From the NCBI GenBank assembly GCA_022414725.1, contig JAJSRW010002111.1, forward strand, positions 1 to 64,000: a stretch of DNA of 64,000 nt. Direction: 5' to 3'. Origin of the DNA: Microglena sp. YARC. Its lineage: Eukaryota > Chlorophyta > Chlorophyceae > Chlamydomonadales > Chlamydomonadaceae. The translations under genes were made by a program, and so were the position numbers. The notes below the pieces were generated by a model. It was not told where the DNA came from. It saw nothing but the letters and a program-made list of their open reading frames with translations, and searched no databases. Below, piece by piece: positions 11,373 through 21,437 of the stretch (positions within the stretch are counted from its first letter, which is position 1; each line of letters begins with the position of its first letter).

Positions 11373-12115
11373 TCACCCAAATAGTGACACGCCGGGCTCC
11401 TGGTCGCCGTAGTAGTTGGAAGGGTGCGCCGCAATTACAAACATACGTTGTTGCACCCCCCCCTTGCTGATGGTATTGTTGCTGTACACGTGTCTGACGA
11501 TCTCAAGTCTCCGCTATCGGCTATCTCAAAACCGTAAGAGACTGTAACGTTGTTGTTGCTGAACACGCGCTCGATATGAAACCCTCCTCCTCCTACACGC
11601 CACCGAGAAGGTCGCGTAACACCGTCGCCGTCCGTGTACTGCTGAATCTAACGCAAAGACCGCTCCGATTGATTGCCGCTACTTGACCCGACGACTATCC
11701 CTGCACCGCTAATGTCGTTATCTACGTATCCAGGTACTGTAGGATCCAGAGGATGCGCGAGCTTGATGAGCTTGTCTTGAACGACTAGCTCGACGGAGGT
11801 GATGGTCTCTACACCGCCCCGCACGTAGACGTTCCCATTCACGGTGATGCTGTTCGACCCGACCGTAATAACGTCCGGCGTCCCGAAGGCGCCTATGGAG
11901 ACGGTAGACGAGAGCGACTGGATCTCCAGGTTGGAGTCGCTCACGAAACGCATCTTCCCTTCTGCGATGGCGCCCACGAGCGGGTCTTTGTTGTCATGTG
12001 TCTGCTGGTTCGGGAGCGATCCCATGAGGAGGTAGGATGCCGCTGGGTCCTCAGGCATGGTTGTGGTTGCACTGTTGCGGAAGAACCAGAGGGAGCTGCG
12101 CGCCACGAGGGACAT
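11373..12115 (-). pseudogene. Fibre-like protein with in-frame stop
   Basis: From the ATG at 12113-12115 the frame runs 155 codons to a TAG at 11648-11650. The same frame then stays open to a TGA at 11373-11375, and the sequence on both sides is protein-like (a beta-rich, Gly/Val/Asn repeat style such as SNSITVNGNVYVRGG). One base change has therefore most likely split an approximately 246-residue protein. The beta-solenoid look and the neighbouring G2- and S74-type proteins suggest a virion fibre or decoration protein. No homopolymer is near the TAG, so this is not a simple length error. Confidence 0.5.
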
Positions 12116-12425
12116 GTTTTATAAAGGGGCATGTTTTATAAAGGTTGCAACAGTTGCAACCGACCGACCCACCTAAATAATGTTGGGCCACTCTGTATGA
12201 TATCCCTCCGTGACAATGTGGTAGTGACTGCGATAGACCCGGGTGTTACTGATATCGTAATTGTACACTCGGACTCGAAGGAGGTACCAGGTCGTACAGC
12301 TCGTCGCAATATTATCTCAAGGGTCTGATCTTAAAGTCTCAACGTCAAACTGACGTTTGGAACCTCGAGACGGCTGACATTGTCGGTGATATCATTCCGG
12401 ATAGAGACTCGAAGACCCCTCAGGT

Positions 12426-12660
12426 ACGTCGTTTACGATGCTGCTGGACTTGCTATCAACAGTCCCTACACATTCAATGTTATTTATCATATTGCGCAAT
12501 TAAGCAGCACAACTCCATAGATGTTCCTGGTACATGTAACGCAACTGCACAAAGCACTACCATGCTGCCGTCGACGTTAACCAATGTAACCCTGACCAAT
12601 GTTACGACATCGGGGGCACGGGTAAACTGGACGGGTAGTGGGTATACCAAGGTCAAATAG
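12426..12660 (+). pseudogene. FN3-like repeat remnant
   Basis: About 235 bp that repeat, with small indels and stop codons, segments found at 13230-13325 and 13370-13490 in the next gene (the accaatgttac-gacatc-ggggcacgggt block). It shows that the FN3-type array was once longer or has been duplicated and broken upstream. The stretch 12116-12425 before it holds no clear gene. Confidence 0.55.
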
Positions 12661-12727
12661 GGTTTGATATTCATATCTCTTCATTTCGTATTTCAGCATT
12701 TAAGCTCATGCACAGAGGATAACAATT

Positions 12728-14430
12728 GTGTGTGACCAAAGGAACCCACAGGACGTTTTTACGGAATATTTTAAAAATATATATCATAAAGTCTATTATA
12801 TGGAAAATTTACCATATACAACAATAACTTTTGCCAACATACGAGACACATTTGGTGGCCGTGACAACACCGATGCAATATACTTGTCAGATTACATGCC
12901 AGGCGGAATGTTGTCAAGCAACATTGATTTCTCGAGAGAAGAGGAAGGTAGTAGTAAGACAATAGAAATACTCAGGGGAAAAGGGAAGATGCAAATTTCC
13001 AATGTGCAATACATAAACGTGTCCCCAACCGTTGTGCGGATAAGTTGGCAAGGTTCGAGATATAGCAGTTCCAAAGTAATTTGGCTGGGTGGATCCTTAT
13101 CGATACCCTATGGCGTGTTCACGGTCGATGTACCAGGGATGGTGCCAAATAGCATTTCAGGTATAACATTGACACCTGTTTCCTCGACAGACAAGGAAGG
13201 CAGTGCTTCTTCCACGCTAAGTGTAAAAACTCTGCCATCGACGTTGACTGATGTGACCCTGACCAATGTTACAACATCAGGGGCACGGGTCAACTGGACG
13301 GGTAGTGGATATACCAAGGTAATCGTGACGTGGACCGGGGGAGGCTCCTCCGGATACATCCTGTCAGGTACGTCTTTTTACGATACCTCTGGGCTTGCAA
13401 GTAACAGTCCCTACACATTCACAGTTACTCTGTACAACTCCATCAATGTTCCAGGTACTGCAACAGCACAAAGCACTACCACGCTGCAGACGACGCAGAG
13501 TGATTTATATACTTTCGGTTCACACACCTTTACAAATGCGGGCGTAGTTGGTAGACTTGGACCAAGCTTAACCGCCGTTCGCAACTCTTATTCCACTTTA
13601 TGGCATACCGATATTGCTAACTTGAATGTTGTTAATGGGGGCGTTCAAGTTTGGTGAGTTCCAAAGACTGGCGTGTATAGTTTGACTGTGGAAGGTGCAA
13701 GTGGTGGTATGAGCTTATATACTATATCAAATCACTCGTTAGGAGCACGTGTATCAGGTTCGTTAACATTGAACCAGGCTGATCTCCTGTACATTGTTGT
13801 GGGTCAAAAGGGTGGGGGAAATAAATATCAAACTGGTGGCGGTGGCGGTACATTTGTATTTATGAATAGCATTTCTTTCAACAATATCTTGTTTGCAGCC
13901 GGTGGTGGAGGTGGATCGACACATCAACAGAAAGGGTTGGATGGGGGCGCCACTTCAAATGGCACAGGTCCCGGATTTGGAACTGGTGGTTTGCCTGGTA
14001 ATGGTGGTGTAGCAACAACAACATTTGATGCTGGAAAAACGGTGCCTATTGCACTGGTGGAGACGGAAGAAGAACTGCTACTGGCTTTAATGGGTCCGGT
14101 GGAAATGGTGGCTGTGGGTTGAAATTATGTAATGCGACATCCTTGTTTTATGGGGGATTGAGAGATATTAGAGATTCATTTGTTGATAGTCAAGGACCAG
14201 AGGGAGGTTTTGGTGGCGGTGGTGCTGCTGGTGGAGGACAATCTGGTGGAGGCGGTGGAGGTGGTGGTGGTGGTTATTCTGGTGGTGGCGCACCCAATGG
14301 TCATCCTTCAAATAGCTTAGGTGGTGGTGGTGGTGGAAGTTATGCTAGCGCTTCGGTAGTCGCTCGTTCTTTTGCTGTATCTACTGCAAAGTCGAATGGA
14401 CGTGTTGTGGTTGCTTATGTATCAGCTTGA
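12728..14430 (+). pseudogene. FN3-repeat plus Gly-rich surface protein, broken
   Basis: The first part (12728-13654) has two to three fibronectin-III-like repeats (VTLTNVTTSGARVNWTGSGY, then a VIVTWTGG strand pair). A TGA at 13655-13657 interrupts the frame, but the same frame continues (VPKTGVYSLTVEGASGG) into a Gly-rich region. A second break occurs at about 14035 (a run of five A), after which the coding sense moves to another frame up to the TGA at 14428-14430. The Gly-rich part resembles the glycine-rich domain of ALK-like receptors and many giant-virus surface proteins. First in-frame ATG is at 12800; 12728 is a GTG. Likely a former virion surface or adhesion protein. Confidence 0.5.
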
Positions 14431-15679
14431 TGGAGGGACATAATCTTATGGACGGACCAAATCCGGACGGTTTTTACAGCCGAGACGCACCGAGAAGTTC
14501 TTCGAACCCCCCACCTACCCTTGATACTGATATGGGGACACAGACGGTTGAACGGTTTACCAAAGAGGCTACTCGGAATATTTTCGAGAACCTCTTCAAT
14601 CTGCTTCCCCACCCCAACGTTGCCCAAAAGCAACGATCTGCAGTTTTTTCTAGTATAAAAGGTGTGTTTGTCCCCCAACTTAAGAGTCTAATTATGTCCA
14701 ACAACATCCAGAATCTCTCTGATAACGGAGTATTTGTTGTCAAACCCGATTGGATAACAGAAAAAATCAGGGACCAATTGCGCGAAGAGTTTATCCAGAC
14801 TTGCCGCGAGTTTCCAGAGTTTGAAAAACCAAAGGATTACGTGTACGTTCTGGGTGGATTTTCGGCACTCGGTAATCCGGCGTCGTTTCACAACCCGTTT
14901 GTGAGGAAACTAAGAGAATCGGTTATGTGGACAGTCGCACCTATTCTGAAACCACTCGCCAATGGAAGAAATCTGGAGCAGATTATGGACAGGATGATGT
15001 TCAGAACCCGAGGGAAGGTCGTCGCAAGCGAAAGTTGGCACAGGGACGAAGCTCCTGAAGCCGCCGATGAAGATGACGTTTTTTGGAGGGTGGATCAATC
15101 TCGACGATACGGATCACCATTTTTCGTGCATCCCAGGATCTCACAAGGGCGTTTTCAAAGCATTCGGGGTTTGGAAAAGAGAAAAGTGGTGGACAGTGCT
15201 AACAAGCAGAAGATCCGGGTCCCACCAGGCCACATCATCATATTTTTCGAGCGGATTCTACACGAAGTGAACAGGTCAAATGTTCCGCCAAAAGGGATCG
15301 TTCGTTTGTTTCTGGTTGGCGTCTCACCAATAGCACGCGGAGTCTCTACGATTTGAAGGACATTTTCATGAACCAAGCCGTTCCAAAACTGAAGTCGGAT
15401 CAGACTCCCGCGATGTATTCGATTTATCACAGAAATGTGTGGGTCGACGCACTCGAGAGTTTTTCGGCAACCTTCAAACAGAATTGTATCGTCAAAGACA
15501 ATCTCAAAGGCAGAGACGTCAAAATCGTCCCGATGCACATGAAGTCGCTGAGAAGCATTGGCGTCCCCATGTACAAAGAGTACACGTCAAGAGAGTGTCT
15601 CTTATGCGTTCCGGGAAAGCGATGGGATTTGGAAGTTCCGTGCTCAGAGACTTCTAGGGTCGATACACTCGAGTTTTAA
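14430..15679 (+). pseudogene. Phytanoyl-CoA dioxygenase-like, multiply frameshifted
   Basis: This resembles Fe(II)/2-oxoglutarate dioxygenases of the phytanoyl-CoA hydroxylase type. The iron-binding HxD is seen in SWHRDEAP (about 15035), the distal His in RILHEVNR (about 15260), with the Arg that binds 2-oxoglutarate just after. Between these the open frame reads nonsense from about 15080 to 15185 while the next frame carries GGWINLDDTDHHFSCIPGSH, so two compensating indels are present (a T6 run at 15079-15084 and one near 15180). A third shift near 15310 moves the sense into the frame that ends TAA at 15677-15679. The start ATG overlaps the stop of the gene upstream (TGATG). Its stop overlaps that of the minus-strand gene at 15676. 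Confidence 0.65.
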
Positions 15680-15950
15680 ACATCGTTGACGCGCTGGTAC
15701 ATGACCTGTTGCAACCTCCGTGCAACCACGACATACTTGCGTCCCAGAGTGGGGCGCCATGTGATAAAAAACTAACTCCATCCCGGGCTCGGGAGTGACC
15801 GTGAGCACCGGATCGAGTCCTTCATTGTTGTACAGGACCGTCTCTCCCTCGTCCCGAGCAAAGCATGTGTCCTTGGGGGTGCGGAATTCGTCGCCTGGTC
15901 TGTACCTCGAGAAGCGCTTTCGCCTGACCGGAGAGGGAGGCGTTGTTACA
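15676..15950 (-). pseudogene. Prolyl 4-hydroxylase-like fragment
   Basis: Minus-strand sequence carries the P4H-type core GETVLYNNEG, then VTPEPGMELVFYH and a short downstream segment that, after one frame change, reads RKYVVVARR and ends at a TAA (15676-15678). The N-terminal half with the first iron ligand is missing: the frame meets the transposon remnant at 15944. The first ligand region also reads PKD where HxD is expected. It was a 2-oxoglutarate-dependent hydroxylase, convergent with the dioxygenase and overlapping its stop by two bases. Confidence 0.55.
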
Positions 15951-16205
15951 CTCATACCGGTCAATAATGTTACAGTATATTGAATCAATTCCAATTCTCA
16001 ATGTACAACTTGGACCGACGGTCGATTGTTGTACACATTGCTTCAAAGTTTGAGGAGAGTGGCTATACTTGCGAATGTAAACCACATGACAGTAGATAAA
16101 CGCAGATTGAAATAAATGTCAACTCAATGCACAACCTCAAGAGGCGTTGTTGCATTTTTTTTCAAAATTGCTCACAATTTACGATTATCAACTAAAACAT
16201 TGTTG
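15944..16205 (+). mobile_element. Tc1/mariner-like transposon remnant 1
   Basis: Begins gttacactcataccggtcaa, shared with 19129 and 24358. It then carries the transposase helix-turn-helix region in one frame (LLQSLRRVAILANVNHMTV) with a frameshift from the better copy at 24392, and then jumps to aatttacgattatcaactaaaac, matching 43190-43215. It is an internally deleted, MITE-like copy of the element whose fuller transposase remnant lies at 43128-43797. Its insertion cut off the 5' part of the prolyl hydroxylase gene. Confidence 0.6.
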
Positions 16206-16391
16206 CAGATGTAAGACATCATCGCGCTGTTGAAAACTTAAACATCAGTCGTTCTGTGCATGTGGAACCGCTTTGGTGTGAATCGAAATGACGTGAATTT
16301 GTAAGCAAACTTTTTGAGACGAACAAGGATTTGTTGAAATTGTTTTTATTATTAAACACACAACCGTCAACATCCTGAGCGCATTGATTCT
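16206..16391. other. Intergenic, no gene seen
   Basis: AT-rich spacer between the transposon remnant and the 3' end of the membrane-protein gene. No repeat or RNA gene recognised. Confidence 0.35.
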
Positions 16392-16934
16392 TCAGACCTG
16401 CACGCCCATGAAATGATTGGAGAGCACAGCTCGGAAGAGCATGCGGTAGTACGGGACTGCAGAGACGATCATGAAAATGAACAATAACATGTCCGCGAAG
16501 GCCCGTATCCCCCGGATGCCCACGTCGCGGTAGCGGAGACTTCTGTTTCTCTTCAAAGACGACGCTACCATGATACCGACAGTTGCGGATAGAAGGACGG
16601 ATAGGGCATAGTCGTATACGAGCAGCTTCACGAGCGTCGTGCTGAACACGTTCACAAAGGTTCCGGTTTTCTCGATACTGGTAACGTAGTTGGAGAAGAC
16701 AACGAGGAGAATGATAAAGCAACTTGTCAACACGACGTTGATCACGACCGCAATGATCACGAGGTATTGCAGGTCTGGTGGGGTTTTGTTTGACTCGATG
16801 AGCGCGTCGTCTAGGTACATCTTTTTGACGAACTGCATTTGGAATATCTTCTCCGCGATGTACACGGATATCCATATGATCATGAGTTGCAACAATTTGA
16901 AAAGGGATAGTATAATCACGCTAGATTTGTCCAT
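16392..16934 (-). CDS. Four-helix membrane protein
   Basis: Open from the ATG at 16932-16934. Four hydrophobic segments can be seen: residues about 5-28, 55-80, 100-122 and 150-170, with a basic loop (SLKRNRSLRYRDVG) before the last one. The last segment and tail (SAVPYYRMLF) resemble the end of the partial membrane protein at the right edge of the window (IPYTMLF), so the two may be paralogues. It diverges from the Erv1 gene; the spacer holds gagtgtaagt at 16952-16961, similar to the motif upstream of several other genes. Function unknown; a virion-membrane role is plausible. Confidence 0.6.
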   Translation of the reverse strand: MDKSSVIILSLFKLLQLMIIWISVYIAEKIFQMQFVKKMYLDDALIESNKTPPDLQYLVIIAVVINVVLTSCFIILLVVFSNYVTSIEKTGTFVNVFSTTLVKLLVYDYALSVLLSATVGIMVASSLKRNRSLRYRDVGIRGIRAFADMLLFIFMIVSAVPYYRMLFRAVLSNHFMGVQV

Positions 16935-17026
16935 TGTCTCTTCTTTACGTAGAGTGTAAGTGTATTTACTCTGGTTGTACACTTGTTTTCAAAAATAAAA
17001 TGAATATTATTTAAGAAAACTATTCA

Positions 17027-17599
17027 ATGTCAGGCATTCGAGGTGAAGACATTGACGACGAACATGGGCAACACAACATTCCTCCAAGCGTATGGGGCCC
17101 CCCATTATGGAAATCTATACACTATGTTGCCCTGGGGTACCCAGCGAACCCCACGCCTGAGGAGAGACGGGTCTACAAAACGTTCTTCGACCAGATCTTG
17201 GAACACTTGATCCCGTGCCACGTGTGCAGCGAGAACTACCACAGGCATCTTGTAGAGCTCCGAGGTGCGTGGAGTGACGAAAAAAGGTTCTCTTCCCCTG
17301 ATGGTTTGTTTGATTGGACGGTCGCGCAGCACAACCTTGTGAACCGAGACACCAGTAAACCCATTCAGAATTCTGCTGAGATGCGTCTCCATCTCATTAA
17401 TGCGGGCGCTAACTCATGTCCTCCGAGCCAACGCCGTCGTTCAGGCGGAAACAATGATTATTACAACAACAACAACAACCATTGGTTGGCCATATTTGCT
17501 TTCTTGACCGGCGTTGGCGTCGCCATTTCCGTTATGTTGTTAATATTGAGATCTCAGAGAATCAGGTTTCCGGGAGTCACGAGAACACGAGGTCGATGA
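17027..17599 (+). CDS. Erv1/ALR-family thiol oxidase
   Basis: FAD-dependent sulfhydryl oxidase that forms disulfide bonds with oxygen as acceptor; in large DNA viruses it acts on virion proteins in the cytoplasm. The N-terminal part has the family's WGPPLWKSIH opening (residues about 24-33), then the redox CxxC in PCHVCSENY (about 64-72), and a helix with ARG/TRP spacing to the C-terminal part. After a Ser/Asn linker a single membrane segment is present (WLAIFAFLTGVGVAISVML, about 150-170), as in other viral Erv1 homologues. The ATG at 17027 is the only sensible start. The reading frame is intact at 190 aa. Confidence 0.9.
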   Translation: MSGIRGEDIDDEHGQHNIPPSVWGPPLWKSIHYVALGYPANPTPEERRVYKTFFDQILEHLIPCHVCSENYHRHLVELRGAWSDEKRFSSPDGLFDWTVAQHNLVNRDTSKPIQNSAEMRLHLINAGANSCPPSQRRRSGGNNDYYNNNNNHWLAIFAFLTGVGVAISVMLLILRSQRIRFPGVTRTRGR

Positions 17600-17619
17600 G
17601 CGTGAACATGAACATGCTC

Positions 17620-17856
17620 CTATCGCCACGCCGCCGCGGTTACAATGCCTAGAGAAAGCGGTGTTGCGGCTTGATTGTTATGCGAAAGACCTGACGGAGA
17701 AGGACCAAATGGCGTAATATATCCGTGTACGTCAAATAGTGGTAGTGGTTTCACTATGAATATGAGGATCATGGCCAACATGAAGAAGACTGACGCATAG
17801 ATAACGCGTGCTGGCATGATCGGTGGCATTGTAGGTGGTGCTTGTTGGAGAGACAT
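17620..17856 (-). CDS. Small membrane protein
   Basis: 78 residues from the ATG at 17854-17856, with one membrane segment (VIYASVFFMLAMILIFIV, residues about 18-36) preceded by a Pro-rich head and followed by a tail with PLPLFDVHGYITPFG. Head-tail layout of this size is common among virion membrane proteins of large DNA viruses. It converges with Erv1, 20 bp apart. Confidence 0.5.
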   Translation of the reverse strand: MSLQQAPPTMPPIMPARVIYASVFFMLAMILIFIVKPLPLFDVHGYITPFGPSPSGLSHNNQAATPLSLGIVTAAAWR

Positions 17857-17940
17857 TGATATTTTTTCTTATTGACCTTTTTTACATTTTTTTCAAGCAA
17901 AAATAAATTGTAATGGTTTTTGTGTGATGCCAATTAAAAG

Positions 17941-19150
17941 ATGTTGTTGAGGGAGCACCCCGAGTACCAGTCTCTACGGGGTCTGAAGACCGGCCATAGC
18001 CGTTTGATATTTTCCACGTTCGGAGACATCGATCTAGACAGCCCCTTACCTTTACTGGATTCAATGTGAGCGGCGGCTCGAAAGCGGAGGCAAACATCAC
18101 CGGATTCATGCGCAGGTGCTCGTACTTCATTTTCGACAACTTCTCGAACAAGCAGTACCTGGACTTCCTCAGCGGCTTAAACTTAAACATGACAAAGGTT
18201 CCGCGCCCCAACCACGGCAGCGGGAACCATGTGAGGCAGATGTTCTTCGGGATGCTCATCCAGCATAACATGATGGCAATGCACAAGAAGGCGTACGCGG
18301 GCGTCCTGGGAATAGACAAGCGGAAGCTCTCAGGAACAGACATCCTGAAGAGGTACCTCGCGTTGGTGGGTGGCTCTGCGTTCATGCAGGTGGCGAGGAT
18401 GGGCGAGTACAAGACGTTGAACCAGAACATTGTGTTGAAATTTAAGAACGGGAGCTTCCGGTACGTGTACGAGTTGCTGTCGGACAACACGCAGCTCACA
18501 GATTGGTCATGCGGCGGCTTCTAGACCCCTCAGGAACTGACAAGTGCATTAGGGACTTCATCGACACGGTCGCCCTCTCGGGCGTGTATTATATAGACAA
18601 GACCGTGTACAACAACGTTGTGGCCGAGCCGTTCGATCCCTCAAACCAGATGCACAGCTTCCTGATAATGAACGAACTGGTCACGGGGGGGCATTATTTT
18701 GACCACTGTCGAGGTAACTTCTCGAACTTTTATGAAAGTTACAGCGCCATGTACTACCTAAGCGCGCTTGCCTCTAACGGGGTCCTTCCGGCAACCATCA
18801 GGGCGCTGAAGAAGCGTATGGAGGCAGTCACGATCCACGCGATCGCCGTGTCTCTCGACTTTACAGGGGACACGGCGGGCGTTTAATGCGCGAAAGTTAA
18901 GACGACTTACCAAAAGGCGCGGTCCGTCAGGATTTATGGGGACACCAAGGAACGCATCCAGCTCCTGACCAACTTCGACTCGATCTTCCGCCTCTTCTTC
19001 GGGCATGTGTACGACGGTCTCGCTGTCCTCGAGGTGAAGCTAACGACTCCGTTGAACCCGGTGTTGAAGGCGTATCAAAACAAGACCATCCGGTACGACA
19101 TCGTCAAAGACTTGGGAATAAAAAACAGTTACACTCAGACCGGTCAATAA
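17941..19150 (+). pseudogene. Unknown protein gene, frameshifted and truncated
   Basis: Four pieces join in order: ATG at 17941 to about 18060, then a shifted frame 18060-18500, then another 18503-18886, ended by a TAA (18884-18886), after which the same frame stays open to 19150. Composition is that of a conserved cytoplasmic protein (for example GTDILKRYLALVGGSAF). The last 20 bp fall in the repeat that starts at 19129, so the true C-terminus has been replaced by a transposon remnant. At least two indels, one nonsense codon and a truncation make this a clear pseudogene. No family recognised. Confidence 0.55.
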
Positions 19151-19172
19151 TGTTACAGTATATTGAATCAAA
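19129..19172 (+). mobile_element. Tc1/mariner-like transposon remnant 2 (end only)
   Basis: gttacactcagaccggtcaa and the following 24 bp match 15944 and 24358, then the match stops. This is a solo end left at the junction of the truncated gene and the Gypsy fragment. Confidence 0.6.
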
Positions 19173-19545
19173 ACTGACTTTGCTACGGTGTTCACAGAGA
19201 TTAACGTGCTCCCTGATAAACGCGACACACCGGAGGTATGCCCTCTCGAGGATGGGGCGCGGCCCCAGTTCCGAAATGGTTTCAGACCTCGCCGGCAGAG
19301 CTAGAAATGGTAGAGACTCAGGTTCGAGACCTCCTAGCTAAAGGCTTTATCAGCCCAAGTTCGAGTCCATGGGGAGCACCAGTGCTCTTCGTGGCAAAGC
19401 CAGATGGTACGTACAGAATGGCAATAGATTACCGACAGCTCAACCGCGTCACGATTGCCAACCGATATCCTCTGCCAAGGATTGACGACATCCTAGATGT
19501 ATGCGTTTCTGCTAAGACATTCAGGTACTACCGCGTAGCATCCTG
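19173..19545 (+). pseudogene. Gypsy-type reverse transcriptase fragment
   Basis: The frame opened at 19238 carries the first part of a Ty3/Gypsy reverse transcriptase: [20 protein letters not shown], then [15 protein letters not shown], then [13 protein letters not shown] and [11 protein letters not shown]. Upstream, in another frame, coding sense continues back to about 19175. The catalytic YxDD region and everything after it are missing. LTR retrotransposons of this type belong to eukaryotic genomes, so this fragment supports an endogenous setting or transfer from the host. Confidence 0.8.
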
Positions 19546-20207
19546 ACATCATCCAATTCATCTAATTCTTTGATGGAATCGTCGGTGACCGCATTCATCG
19601 ATACAGTTACTACGTGGGATACTCGCGCCTCTACCACGTTGATGAGTTCTAAGAACTCGTCATCTGGAGGCTTGCAACGCACGTGTCCGCGCATCGCGAT
19701 CGTGCAAGCGTAGAGCATCAGATTGACGCGGATGTGGCGTCGCGCAGCCGTCCATCGGAAGGAGTAGAGGCTGGCCAATCGCGTCACGAAATCCTGTGCC
19801 TCTTCCATTGCCGGGTCAGAGACGTGCATATGGATGGTTCTCCAGAGAGCCCAGGCCGCATCGTCCGAACGGCAGGAGAGTCTCGCAGTCTTCTTCGCAC
19901 CCACAAGATTAAGGTGTTGTGTAGTGGAGTAGGAAGCATCCACGCCAAACACCAATGGACGCCACGACACACACGAATCTTCAGGAATATCCTCTCCTAA
20001 GCTGGGTTGTTCTTGCGTTGTATATGCACCACAGCTCCTCCTCAGCAATGCGGAGTGCATGGCGTTGTACTGCTTGACAGTTCGTCCATTCCGCGACATC
20101 ACGAGCATTATAAGAGCCCTTGCCTCTTCGTTTGCCCCCGTCTTCATACGCGTTTGGAGCGTTTTCACAACCACTGATTGTAGACATGAAGGTTGTGGTG
20201 GTGTGTT
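19521..20207 (-). pseudogene. 3' part of split unknown gene
   Basis: Minus-strand frame open from the transposon edge at 20207 to 19521. Composition is that of a real protein with a mixed alpha/beta body and no membrane segment. The 5' part lies at 20806-21379 on the other side of the transposon fragment, in the same orientation. The C-terminus overlaps the end of the Gypsy fragment. Family unknown. Confidence 0.5.
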
Positions 20208-20805
20208 AATGGGCGTTCCTGCTTCCGAACGGATTTTTTATTTTACTGAAATCTTACGATAAATATTGTAAGATCGTTTTCGCAAATTAATTGGTTTTGC
20301 TTTTTTGGTGTATTTTACGAAAATATCTTCCAATTTATTTTGTAAGATCGTTTTCGCAAATTGATTGATTTTGCTTTTTTGGTGTATTTTACGAAAATAT
20401 CTTACAATTTATTATGTAAGATTGTTTTGTTGCATTCCGGAGAAAGAGACTATTCCCTTCAATTTCAATTGTAACATTGATTTGCTCGTTTGGAGAGAGA
20501 GAAAGTTCCTTCGAAGTATTCCAATACAAAATCAATTGTAGAGGACAGTCAAGAGGAAGGTGAAAGCTGTTTACAAAGTCTTGAACGCATTGCTCATAAT
20601 TATTTATCTCACAACTCACAACTCAACAGTTCGAAAGTACAACTTAGTACTTATGACAGGCTATCACGTTGTAGAAAGAGGGCCAATGCTAACTTGTTGG
20701 GTAACAACAGCGCCTGTACAATCGCTGCACTAGAATCTCCTCCTCCATGCCCCCATCCCCATCTTCCTCCTCCTCCATCTCCTCCTCCTTAGCAATGTCT
20801 ACAGT
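20208..20805 (+). mobile_element. Solo end of the large DUF7869-type transposon
   Basis: Starts aatgggcgttcctgcttccg, identical to both ends of the element at 31047-39126. 20208-20655 matches the complement of about 38695-39126, including the subterminal cttacaa-ttgtaag inverted motifs; 20655-20805 then matches the complement of about 38145-38290. The other terminus is absent, so this is an internally deleted and truncated copy. It interrupts the unknown minus-strand gene. Confidence 0.8.
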
Positions 20806-21379
20806 TGCTGCACATTACGGAGAGTGGGTCCAACTGCACCATTCCATCTTCTCCGATACTAACGTCCGATGGTAGAACGAATCCTCCCAAGAAGATGTGT
20901 TCGCGTCTCTCTGATGACGCGACCCCAGTTTTGGCAGCATGGCACACGAGCATAGTCAGTCTACAGAGCAGACGAACGATCACCATGAATATAGGATCGG
21001 TGCTGCCTTGCGTGGTGTGTGAGCCCGAACAGAACACGTTGAGGTCAGTGACGACATCGTCTATAGCACTGGCGGTCCACTTGTTGCCGTTCACAATCTT
21101 TGCCTCTGCATAAACATCTGGAATGGTGGCTGCGACCTCTAGCGGTCCTCCTTATGCCACGAGTTCCGCTATTAGAGAGCACGCGTACTCCCCACTCTCT
21201 CCGATATCTGCACCACTACTAGGATTGCTAGAGTCTTTTGCGATAGATGCAATTGTGTGTTTCAGCGCAACCAAAAGATCGCGACGCAAAAATCCTTCTT
21301 TCGAAGTTGCAATTGCAGTTGGTGTGGTTTTATTCTTCATCGCGCCGAAGAAACCAATGTAACTGATCCAAAAATACAA
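20806..21379 (-). pseudogene. 5' part of split unknown gene
   Basis: Open from about 21379 (first ATG near 21340). A TAA interrupts the frame near 21153, but the frame on both sides reads as protein (ECACSLIAELVA-like, then GGPLEVAATIPDVYAEAKI). Two nearby Cys pairs occur just before the transposon edge. Together with 19521-20207 it would make a protein of about 400 residues. Nonsense change and transposon insertion both show decay. Confidence 0.5.
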
Positions 21380-21437
21380 TGTAAATTCGCGTTAGGTTTA
21401 AACTGATTTTGTCCTGTTGAAGTATCATCATGCCGCT

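Noticed and set aside
15080..15320. Programmed ribosomal frameshifting in the dioxygenase gene
   Set aside because: Three shifts in one gene, two of them compensating, fit indels or sequence errors rather than a programmed site; no slippery heptamer with a following structure was seen.
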